Made by a program: the position numbers and the translations under genes
Shown: piece after piece, positions 1 through 5,277 of the stretch
Layout of the letters: each line of letters opens with the position of its first letter
Numbering within the stretch: the stretch's first letter is position 1
Notes under the pieces: model-generated
What the model saw: the letters and a program-made list of their open reading frames with translations, nothing else
What the model was told of the DNA's origin: nothing
Database searches by the model: none
NCBI GenBank assembly: GCA_020853075.1
Contig: JADYZS010000525.1
Coordinates: 1-6,059, forward strand
DNA length: 6,059 nucleotides
Direction: 5' to 3'
Source: Anaerolineae bacterium
GTDB taxonomy: Bacteria > Chloroflexota > Anaerolineae > JADYZS01

Positions 1-255
1 AGAGGGGGCATGAAATGTTAGGAACCCAACGATTATCTCCGAGTTTGCCACCACAGCCACGACGCGTCCCTGGGGCGCGGCCGCGATCTCAACCAGGGCA
101 CGGTGCTGTCTCTCAGGATGGTGATGCCAGAAGAAACCGAGCCCCGCGTCCATCTTCAGTGAGCGTAACTGGCCGGGCTTAGCCCAGGCGATGATGGCAA
201 CCGGCCCCTCGCTGGTCCAGATCTCCTTATCGCGTGCGCTGTCTGCCTTAGACAT
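1..255 (-). CDS. AcuA-like GNAT-family N-acetyltransferase, N-terminal part (runs off left edge)
   Basis: An open minus-strand frame of 85 codons begins with ATG at 255-253 and is still open at base 1. The start follows an AGGGAGA Shine-Dalgarno. The protein opens MSKADSARDKEIWTSEGPVA; later come HHHPERQHRALVEIA (about residues 44-58), then GRVVAVV and IIVGFLTFHAP up to the edge. From memory, the spacing of a 'Q-H-[RK]-A-L-[VI]-E-I-A' block before a 'GR-(hydrophobic strand)-IVG-[FY]-[VL]-T' block is that of AcuA, the acetyltransferase that in Bacillus subtilis acetylates and silences acetyl-CoA synthetase. The GNAT acetyl-CoA pyrophosphate loop would lie beyond the edge, so catalytic competence cannot be judged. 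The gene lies downstream of rex, behind rex's terminator, and has its own probable promoter at 286-314. The alternative is another GNAT enzyme of unknown substrate. That this is a real gene is fairly sure; the AcuA identity is moderate. Confidence 0.65.
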   Translation of the reverse strand, partial: MSKADSARDKEIWTSEGPVAIIAWAKPGQLRSLKMDAGLGFFWHHHPERQHRALVEIAAAPQGRVVAVVANSEIIVGFLTFHAPS

Positions 256-270
256 TTCTCCCTGCTTGTG

Positions 271-284
271 CCCTTGTGCAGCAC
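271..284. promoter_or_regulatory. Candidate operator shared with rex (copy 1)
   Basis: CCCTTGTGCAGCAC on the plus strand matches 13 of 14 positions of CCCTTGTGAAGCAC at 1073-1086. Both copies lie just downstream of the predicted -10 box of a minus-strand promoter and in the same orientation. A second TTGTG lies alongside at 266-270. The site contains a TTGTG core like the Rex half-site (TTGTGAA), but the inverted partner half is missing. The regulator is therefore inferred, not shown. Confidence 0.35.
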
Positions 285-285
285 T

Positions 286-314
286 ATTGTAGCACGCTTG
301 CCACGCAATGTTTA
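286..314 (-). promoter_or_regulatory. Probable sigma70-type promoter of the AcuA-like gene
   Basis: On the minus strand a TAAACA box (309-314, 4/6 to TTGACA) lies 17 nt upstream of TACAAT (286-291, 5/6 to TATAAT). Transcription would begin near 279, leaving a short leader before the ATG at 255. A 5-bp inverted repeat, ATGAC-GCGA-GTCAT at 314-327, abuts the -35 box and could be an operator, but it is short enough to be chance. Just downstream of the -10 box (271-284) lies an element shared with the rex promoter region. Confidence 0.5.
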
Positions 315-344
315 TGACGCGAGTCATGCTAGAGTCAACAAACA

Positions 345-385
345 ATAACGCCATGACCCCCAGGTGATGGGGGGCATGGCGTTAT
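345..385 (-). terminator. Rho-independent terminator of rex
   Basis: Arms at 345-361 and 369-385 form a 17-bp stem with one mismatch and a 7-nt loop. The stem has a GC-rich core (CATG plus a run of C/G). Read on the minus strand, the hairpin is followed directly by TGTTTGTTGA, a T-rich tail. It begins 18 nt after the rex stop codon and separates rex from the AcuA-like gene. Confidence 0.85.
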
Positions 386-403
386 CAGACGGCTACCGTA
401 GCA

Positions 404-1027
404 CTATTGGCTCAGGTAGTAGGTCATCCGCTGCAAATGCACGACCGGGTCTATGTGTTGCACCTTGATGCCGCTGGGAACGGTCAAGGTAATCGGAGCG
501 TAGTTCAAGATGGCCTTGATGCCGGCGTCCACCAAGGCGCGGGCTACGTCCTGGGCAGAATTCACGGGTACGGCGATGATGGCGATCTTGATGCCCTGCG
601 AGCGCACCGTCTCACCGAGTTTCGCGACGTCCTGGATCTCCTGGTTGCCCAGGGTCTGGCCTATCTTCTCCGGATCGTTGTCAAAGACCGCTGCGATGTT
701 GAAGCCTCGGCCTGTGAAACCGGCATAGCGAGCCAGGGCGTGGCCCAGGTCACCCGCTCCTATCAGGACGACGTCCCACAGGTGCTCAACACGCAAGATG
801 TCTCGCAGTTGCTGTCGCAGGTAGTTGATGTCGTAGCCGGTTCCCTGTTTGCCGAATTCTCCGAAATGGGAGAGGTCCTTGCGGATCTGTGCCGAGCTAA
901 TCCCAAGGCGGTCGCCCAACTCCTGAGACGAGGTAATCTCTCGTCCTTCCGCGGTCAGGAAATTGAGGGCGCGTAGATAGAGGGGCAAGCGTCCGATTAC
1001 GATGTCCGGGATAGATTTGGGAGCCAT
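404..1027 (-). CDS. rex: Redox-sensing transcriptional repressor Rex
   Basis: This 207-residue protein is full length for Rex, a cytoplasmic homodimeric repressor that binds DNA when NADH/NAD+ is low and leaves it when NADH rises, controlling fermentation, respiration and NADH-oxidising genes. An N-terminal winged-helix domain (about 1-80) includes the signature SSAQIRKDLSHFGEFG (44-59) followed by GTGYD (62-66). A Rossmann fold follows, with nucleotide-binding GAGDLG at 90-95 and FDND at 115-118, whose Asp116 sits where Rex contacts the adenine ribose of NAD(H). The C-terminus (LNYAPITLTVP, then the IDPVVHLQRMTYYL stretch) is typical of the domain-swapped helix. The ATG at 1027 is chosen because it has a strong GGAGG 8 nt upstream and the protein then begins as other Rex proteins do. 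An in-frame TTG at 1123 coincides with the -35 box and is rejected. The gene is monocistronic between a strong promoter and a terminator, and is possibly autoregulated. Confidence 0.97.
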   Translation of the reverse strand: MAPKSIPDIVIGRLPLYLRALNFLTAEGREITSSQELGDRLGISSAQIRKDLSHFGEFGKQGTGYDINYLRQQLRDILRVEHLWDVVLIGAGDLGHALARYAGFTGRGFNIAAVFDNDPEKIGQTLGNQEIQDVAKLGETVRSQGIKIAIIAVPVNSAQDVARALVDAGIKAILNYAPITLTVPSGIKVQHIDPVVHLQRMTYYLSQ

Positions 1028-1033
1028 GGGCAG

Positions 1034-1040
1034 CACCTCC
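1034..1040 (-). promoter_or_regulatory. Ribosome binding site that fixes the rex start
   Basis: The minus strand reads GGAGGTG here, with 8 nt between the GGAGG core and ATG 1027. The alternative upstream TTG at 1123 would lie upstream of the predicted transcription start and has no comparable site. Confidence 0.85.
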
Positions 1041-1056
1041 GTGGTATCTTCAGATG

Positions 1057-1131
1057 CACAAGTATTGTGTACCCCTTGTGAAGCACCGTACGATAGTATA
1101 TCATGTACTCCAAAATTGTGCAACTTTTGTG
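1057..1131. promoter_or_regulatory. Cluster of TTGTG/CACAA motifs around the rex promoter
   Basis: Five TTGTG pentamers lie within 75 bp. On the plus strand they are at 1065-1069, 1076-1080, 1116-1120 and 1127-1131; one on the minus strand reads as CACAA at 1057-1061. The four plus-strand copies form two pairs, each with 11-bp spacing (one helical turn); one pair flanks the -35 box and the other lies in the leader. TTGTG is the core of the Rex half-site, but the usual inverted arrangement (TTGTGAA, 4 nt, TTCACAA) is not present. The cluster could be a diverged autoregulatory operator or the site of another regulator. Copy 2 of the element shared with the AcuA-like gene is at 1073-1086. Confidence 0.4.
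1095..1123 (-). promoter_or_regulatory. Sigma70-type promoter of rex
   Basis: The minus strand shows TTGCAC (1118-1123) and TATACT (1095-1100) separated by exactly 17 nt. They match the consensus at 4/6 and 5/6. The predicted transcription start is near 1088, giving a leader of about 60 nt before the ATG at 1027. Confidence 0.8.
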
Positions 1132-1155
1132 CTGCCCGTGTTTGGTAAAACGAGG

Positions 1156-1185
1156 ATACCCGCGCCAGCGGACTGGCGCGGGTAT
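1156..1185 (-). terminator. Rho-independent terminator of the Gfo/Idh/MocA oxidoreductase gene
   Basis: A perfect 13-bp inverted repeat (1156-1168 and 1173-1185) has a 4-nt loop, and its stem is very GC-rich (ACCCGCGCCAG). On the minus strand it is followed by CCTCGTTTTACC, so a short T run lies 4 nt after the stem. It begins 48 nt after the oxidoreductase stop codon and lies just upstream of the rex promoter, which insulates rex. Confidence 0.8.
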
Positions 1186-1232
1186 ATCACGTAGCGGGGG
1201 CCATCGTCGTTTACGGGCGTTGCTGGTTTATC

Positions 1233-2390
1233 CTATTGAATGTGCTCTACCTTAACCCACTGGCCTGACTCAGCGGAGCGCAGGGTGGCATCCAGCACCG
1301 CATTTACCTGAGCACCTTCCCGGAAGTCGGGATCGGGGCTCTTGCCCGCGGCCATGCCGCGCAAGAAATCTACGAAGGCGTGGGCGAAGGCGTGTTCGTA
1401 GCCCAGGCCGTGGCCCGGCGGCCACCAGGCGCTGACGAAATCGTGGGCCCCTTCAGTAGCCTGAATCACACGCCAGCCCTGACGATCCTTCGGATCATCA
1501 CCAGAGAAGAACTCCAGTTCGTTCATGCGCTCAAAGTTGAACGCAATACTGCCGCGCGAACCGTTGATCTCAAAACGGTTGTAGTTGAGACGTCCTAAGG
1601 CGAAGCGGGTGGCCTCAAAGGTGCCGATGGCTTCTCCCTCAAAGCGGGCCAGGATCAGCGCGGCGTCGTCCACCGTGACCTTGCCCATCTCTCTGCCTGC
1701 CGTGGCGGTGAGGCCGGTAGTCGCTGTGGGCAGAGGTCGCTCTTTGATGAAGGTCTTGGTCAGCGCGGTCAAGTCGGTCACTTCGCCGACGAGGTAGCGA
1801 GCCAAATCAATGCTGTGAGCCCCGATATCGCCCAAGGCACCACTCCCCGCCGCTTCCTTGCGTAGCCGCCAAACCAACGCGAAGTTGGGATCTACGATCC
1901 AGTCCTGGAGATAGGTTCCGCGATAATGGCGTATCGTGCCGAGTGCACCCTCACTTATGAGCCGCTTTGCCAGGCGCACCGCGGGCACACGGCGGTAGTT
2001 GAAGTTGCAAAGGTTAACGACCCCCGCTTTCTTCACCGCGGCCCACATCTCTTTGGCCTCTACCAGGGTGTTAGCCAACGGCTTCTCACAGATCACGTGC
2101 TTGCCGGCCTTTGCTGCGGCGACGGCAATGTCGCGGTGTGAATCGCCGGGGGTCACGATGTCCACGACGTCAATATCGCGCCGGTTCACCACTTCCTGCC
2201 AGTCGGTCGCCACCTCTTCCCAGCCGAAGCGTTCGGCCACTTGCTGCGTGGCAGCCCGGTCGCGCCCGCAGAGGACCTTCAGAGCAGGCCGGTAGGGCAA
2301 ATCAAAGAAAGCAGCAGCCTGACGAAGCCCGTTGGAGTGGGCTCTGCCCATGAACTTGTACCCGATGAGGGCTACGTTCACTGTGCGCAT
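1233..2390 (-). CDS. Gfo/Idh/MocA-family NAD(P)-dependent oxidoreductase
   Basis: This 385-residue cytoplasmic dehydrogenase, probably acting on a sugar, sugar acid or cyclitol, is of usual family length. The N-terminal Rossmann domain starts at once (VNVALIG followed by the G-x-x-x-G-x-A-H turn, about 4-18). EKPLA at 102-106 carries Lys103, the expected catalytic lysine. The C-terminal alpha/beta domain has GALGDIGAHSIDLARYLVG (184-202), where Asp188 and His192 correspond to the family's catalytic D-x-x-x-H pair. A further conserved-looking stretch, WWPPGHGLGYEHAF (322-335), probably lines the substrate site. ATG 2390 is preceded by AAGGAGGCG with good spacing. The gene has its own promoter and terminator, so it is probably a single-gene unit. 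There are no sugar transporter or kinase genes beside it, so the substrate cannot be named; myo-inositol, glucose and other sugar derivatives are all possible. Confidence 0.95.
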   Translation of the reverse strand: MRTVNVALIGYKFMGRAHSNGLRQAAAFFDLPYRPALKVLCGRDRAATQQVAERFGWEEVATDWQEVVNRRDIDVVDIVTPGDSHRDIAVAAAKAGKHVICEKPLANTLVEAKEMWAAVKKAGVVNLCNFNYRRVPAVRLAKRLISEGALGTIRHYRGTYLQDWIVDPNFALVWRLRKEAAGSGALGDIGAHSIDLARYLVGEVTDLTALTKTFIKERPLPTATTGLTATAGREMGKVTVDDAALILARFEGEAIGTFEATRFALGRLNYNRFEINGSRGSIAFNFERMNELEFFSGDDPKDRQGWRVIQATEGAHDFVSAWWPPGHGLGYEHAFAHAFVDFLRGMAAGKSPDPDFREGAQVNAVLDATLRSAESGQWVKVEHIQ

Positions 2391-2429
2391 TGCGTCGCCT
2401 CCTTGCTTTATAGATGCTTGGGTTGGAGA

Positions 2430-2457
2430 ACAACCACAGCGTCAGAGAAGTGGTTGT
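2430..2457. promoter_or_regulatory. Inverted repeat at the oxidoreductase transcription start (candidate operator or leader hairpin)
   Basis: ACAACCAC (2430-2437) and GTGGTTGT (2450-2457) form a perfect 8-bp inverted repeat around a 12-nt spacer. The right arm begins where the promoter at 2464-2492 predicts the transcript to start. This is a classic place for a repressor to bind. The transcript could also fold it into a 5' hairpin upstream of the Shine-Dalgarno. No regulator gene is adjacent. Confidence 0.5.
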
Positions 2458-2463
2458 GCGTCT

Positions 2464-2492
2464 ATTGTAATGGCGAATGTGCATCTTGACAA
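2464..2492 (-). promoter_or_regulatory. Sigma70-type promoter of the oxidoreductase gene
   Basis: The minus strand reads TTGTCA (2487-2492), 17 nt, then TACAAT (2464-2469); both boxes match the consensus at 5/6. The promoter lies in the 137-nt gap after queG. No hairpin with a T tract is visible between the queG stop and this promoter, so some read-through from the tpl-queG operon is possible. Confidence 0.8.
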
Positions 2493-2527
2493 ATCTTTTT
2501 TGGTGCAGAGCCTCGCGGTAGGCAGCA

Positions 2528-3709
2528 CTATGGGCCGCCAGTCTCTTGCAGCGCAGCCACGATTTCGGTTCGTGTCCGATCATCCGTCTCGCGGCTCAGG
2601 GCGTGTTCCAGGTATCTGCGGGCACGCTGGCGCTCTTCTGTATGTCCCAGCGCCCAGGCCGCGTGTCCGCGCACCAGCGGCTCTGGATCGCGCAGCGCAT
2701 CTGCCAGGGCGGGCACAGCCTCACTGGAGCCCCAATTGCCGAGCGCGACGCAGACGTTTCGCAGGAAGCCCCGCCGCTTTGCGCGCAAGATGGGGCTGCT
2801 TCGGAACCGTTGCCGGAACATCTCCGGCGTCAGGCGAATGAGGTCAAGGAGGCGCGGCGCACCTGATGCGATGGCCGCGTCCAGTGCTAACGGATGTCGC
2901 GGTTTGGCAAACCGCTGGTTCCAGGGGCAGACATCCTGGCACAGATCGCAGCCGAAGACCCAGTTGCCCAGGAGAGGGCGCAACTCAATGGGAATAGGGC
3001 CCTTCAGTTCAATGGTCAAGTAGGAGATGCAACGGCGTGCGTCCAGTACGTAGGGCGAGACGAAAGCACGGGTTGGGCAGATTTCCAGGCAACGGGTACA
3101 GCGCCCGCAAGTCCCTGCTGCTTCTCTGTGGCGTGATGAGAAATCCGGCGTTTCTGCTTCTACAACAAAGGGTTCCAGATCAACGTCCAACAGCAGTTCC
3201 GCCAGAAAGAGCCAGGAGCCCAACCGCGGCCGGATGAAGCACGTATTCGTACCGATGAAGCCCAGACCCGCAGCCGCCGCCCAATCTCGCTCCAGCACCG
3301 GGCCGGTATCCACGTATGCACGCGCGGCAGCGACTCCTCCGCTCTCCCGCCGCACGAAGTCGGTCAATTCTGCCAGGAGTGGTCGCAGTATCTCGTGGTA
3401 GTCGTATCCCCAGGCATAACTGGCGATGCGCCCGCGCGCAGGATCCCGGCGTACCTCCTCCGGTAACTCGCGCAGATGATAGCTCCACCCCAGAACCAGG
3501 ATAGAACGTACGCCGGGGAACACCAGACGTGCATCACGCCGCTTCTCCGCCGTGCGGCTCATGTAGGCCAGCTCGCCGGCGTGGCCGTTCGCCAGCCAGT
3601 CGCTGAACTCACCCGCGTGGGGCGCGAGCCCGGCAGGCACGACGCCCGCGATGTCAAATCCTAACTCACGTGCCTTCTCAATAAGTCGCGCTGCAAAAGC
3701 CTGATTCAT
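2528..3709 (-). CDS. queG: Epoxyqueuosine reductase QueG
   Basis: This cobalamin- and iron-sulfur-dependent enzyme reduces epoxyqueuosine to queuosine at position 34 of tRNA-Tyr, -His, -Asn and -Asp, the last step of Q synthesis. Numbering from ATG 3709 (393 residues), VDTGPVLE holds Asp134, which fits the known catalytic aspartate. GFIGTNTCFI and GSWLFLAELLLD follow. A first ferredoxin-like cluster motif has Cys201, 204, 207 and 211 (CGRCTRCLEICP); Cys227 and a second motif with Cys254, 257 and 261 (CDLCQDVCPWNQ) supply the other [4Fe-4S]. A HEAT-like repeat domain (about 311-390, with EAVPALADALRDPEPLVRGHA) ends the protein, as in long-form QueG. A GTG at 3712 is an equally possible start. 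The gene begins 3-6 nt after the lyase stop with no clear Shine-Dalgarno, which points to translational coupling. No other Q-pathway genes are in view. Confidence 0.95.
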   Translation of the reverse strand: MNQAFAARLIEKARELGFDIAGVVPAGLAPHAGEFSDWLANGHAGELAYMSRTAEKRRDARLVFPGVRSILVLGWSYHLRELPEEVRRDPARGRIASYAWGYDYHEILRPLLAELTDFVRRESGGVAAARAYVDTGPVLERDWAAAAGLGFIGTNTCFIRPRLGSWLFLAELLLDVDLEPFVVEAETPDFSSRHREAAGTCGRCTRCLEICPTRAFVSPYVLDARRCISYLTIELKGPIPIELRPLLGNWVFGCDLCQDVCPWNQRFAKPRHPLALDAAIASGAPRLLDLIRLTPEMFRQRFRSSPILRAKRRGFLRNVCVALGNWGSSEAVPALADALRDPEPLVRGHAAWALGHTEERQRARRYLEHALSRETDDRTRTEIVAALQETGGP

Positions 3710-3715
3710 CACACT

Positions 3716-5125
3716 CTACAGCGGCTCAAACCGCGCCTGGAAAAAGCGCAGGTACTTTGGCTCATAGATCATCTTGAGCCCACGGGCCTCTGCCCGGCGT
3801 TGATAGACTGCCTCCACCGCCTCTGCCGTCACGTCCATGTGAGCCTGGGTATAAACCCGGCGTGGGATGGTGAGCCGCACCAGTTCCAGTTTGGGGTAGC
3901 GGTGCTGTCCCGTCTTGGGATCGCGCCCTGCGCTCACAACCCCTCGTTCCATGGCACGAATTCCCGAGTCCACGTAGAGTTCTGCGGCCAGTGTCTGGGC
4001 CGGAAAATGATCCTGGGGCATGTCTGGATAGAAACGGCGAGCGTCCAGGAAGATGGCGTGGCCGCCAATAGGAACGACAATAGGAACGCCCCACTCTACC
4101 AGGAGTTCGCCCAGGTACTCTACCTGGCCGATACGGGCGCGCATGTGGTCATCTTGCACCGATTCTTCAATGCCGCGCGCCATCGCTTCCATGTCTCGCC
4201 CAGCCATGCCGCCGTAGGTGTGGAGGCCCTCAAAGACGACCACCAGATTGCGGGCTTCCTCGTACAGGTCATAATCGTTCAAGGCAAGCCAGCCGCCGAT
4301 GTTGACCAGCGCATCTTTCTTCCCGCTCATGGTGCAGCCATCTGTGTAACTGCACAGTTCTCTTAAGATATTGGCGACGCTCTTACCGGCGTAGCCCTCC
4401 TCATGGATCTTGATGAACCAGGCGTTCTCCGCGGCTCTCGTCGCGTCCAGAATGATGTGGACACCATGACGGTTGCAAAGGGCGCGCACGTCGCGCATGT
4501 TCTGCATAGAGATAGGTTGCCCGCCCGCCATGTTCACCGTCGCGGCCACGCTCACGTAAGGAATCTTCTCTGCGCCTACCCGCTTGATGAGGTCTTCCAG
4601 TTTTTGTAGATCAACGTTCCCCTTGAAAGGATGGAGGCTCTGGGAATCGTGGGCTTCGTCTATGATGACGTCCACAAAGGTGCCGCCTGCCATTTCCTGG
4701 TGCATACGGGTGGTCGTGAAGTACATGTTGCCAGGGATGTAATCGCCGGGCTTGATCAGGACGCGGGAGATGATGTGTTCTGCACCCCGGCCCTGGTGGC
4801 TGGGAACCAGATATTTGTAGCCGTAATACTTCTGGACGGCGGCTTCCAGGTTGTAGAAGTTGCGCGAACCGGCGTAGGCCTCGTCGCCCAGCATCATGCC
4901 GGCCCACTGGTAATCGGACATGGCGTTCGTGCCGGAGTCGGTCAGGAGGTCAATATAGACATCCTCCGAACGTAGGAGAAAGGTGTTGTATCCCGCCTCG
5001 GCGATGGCGCGTTCGCGCTGCTCGCGCGTCGTCACCTTCAGCGGTTCTACGACCTTGACTTTCCAGGGCTCGGCCCAACTGCGGCGGCCACGCTGCTTGC
5101 CGGTTGTTAAGGTAGTGTTTGGCAT
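3716..5125 (-). CDS. tpl: Tyrosine phenol-lyase (PLP-dependent beta-eliminating lyase)
   Basis: This 469-residue protein would convert L-tyrosine to phenol, pyruvate and ammonia. It aligns without apparent gaps to remembered Citrobacter freundii tyrosine phenol-lyase with an offset of 13 residues. The PLP lysine is Lys270 (CTMSGKKD), with Tyr84 (GDEAYAGS), Asn198, Asp227 and Arg230 (LDATR) around the cofactor. Residues that separate this enzyme from tryptophanase favour tyrosine: Arg394 in AMERG (equivalent to Arg381, which contacts the phenol hydroxyl), Thr137 in MYFTTTR, and Phe461/Phe462 in LRFF where tryptophanase has a histidine. The first 20 residues form a basic extension a little longer than usual. 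ATG 5125 has AGGAG 8 nt upstream. The gene is first in an operon with queG and divergent from the TPR gene. Automatic pipelines may label it tryptophanase. Confidence 0.87.
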   Translation of the reverse strand: MPNTTLTTGKQRGRRSWAEPWKVKVVEPLKVTTREQRERAIAEAGYNTFLLRSEDVYIDLLTDSGTNAMSDYQWAGMMLGDEAYAGSRNFYNLEAAVQKYYGYKYLVPSHQGRGAEHIISRVLIKPGDYIPGNMYFTTTRMHQEMAGGTFVDVIIDEAHDSQSLHPFKGNVDLQKLEDLIKRVGAEKIPYVSVAATVNMAGGQPISMQNMRDVRALCNRHGVHIILDATRAAENAWFIKIHEEGYAGKSVANILRELCSYTDGCTMSGKKDALVNIGGWLALNDYDLYEEARNLVVVFEGLHTYGGMAGRDMEAMARGIEESVQDDHMRARIGQVEYLGELLVEWGVPIVVPIGGHAIFLDARRFYPDMPQDHFPAQTLAAELYVDSGIRAMERGVVSAGRDPKTGQHRYPKLELVRLTIPRRVYTQAHMDVTAEAVEAVYQRRAEARGLKMIYEPKYLRFFQARFEPL

Positions 5126-5198
5126 CGTTGTATCTCCTGGGAATGTACCTGAGCCTTAAAGATCTTGCAGACCTTTAGAGTTTTGTAACGACACGCGG

Positions 5199-5227
5199 TT
5201 GACATAGGGTGCAGGTTGTGGCATAAT
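5199..5227 (+). promoter_or_regulatory. Near-consensus sigma70 promoter of the TPR gene
   Basis: TTGACA (5199-5204, 6/6) and CATAAT (5222-5227, 5/6) are separated by 17 nt. The predicted start is near 5234, leaving a leader of about 44 nt. It is the strongest-looking promoter in the window. Confidence 0.88.
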
Positions 5228-5277
5228 CAACTCACGGGCAGAGTACGAGGTCACAGTAGCGATAAAGGAGTCGCGCG

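Noticed and set aside
280..409. Exact 10-mer AGCACTATTG at 280-289 and 400-409
   Set aside because: Exact 10-mers recur many times by chance in 6 kb, and the second copy overlaps the rex stop codon rather than a promoter.
407..976. 189-codon open frame on the plus strand
   Set aside because: It lies entirely antisense to rex, whose protein is unmistakable, and its translation shows no family features. It is a GC-rich shadow frame.
1028..1123. Upstream in-frame TTG that would extend Rex by 32 residues
   Set aside because: The TTG is the first three bases of the -35 box, the -10 box lies inside the extension, and ATG 1027 has a strong Shine-Dalgarno and gives normal Rex length.
1057..1131. 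A canonical Rex operator (TTGTGAA-N4-TTCACAA)
   Set aside because: Every TTGTG was checked for an inverted partner at the right spacing and none matched beyond about four of seven bases, so only half-site-like motifs are reported.
1028..1137. 9-bp inverted repeat GGGCAGCAC (1028-1036) / GTGCTGCCC (1129-1137)
   Set aside because: One arm lies upstream of the predicted transcription start and the other is part of the ribosome site, so they cannot pair in the mRNA. The arms are about 90 bp apart.
2391..2527. Terminator directly after queG
   Set aside because: The only T run (2495-2501) is on the plus strand, and no GC-rich hairpin precedes a T tract on the minus strand.
2332..2866. Plus-strand open frames over the start of the oxidoreductase and the end of queG
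   Set aside because: They are antisense to queG and the intergenic promoter, are low-complexity in composition, and match no recognisable family.
3800..4366. 188-codon plus-strand open frame
   Set aside because: It is antisense to the lyase gene, which is conserved along its whole length.
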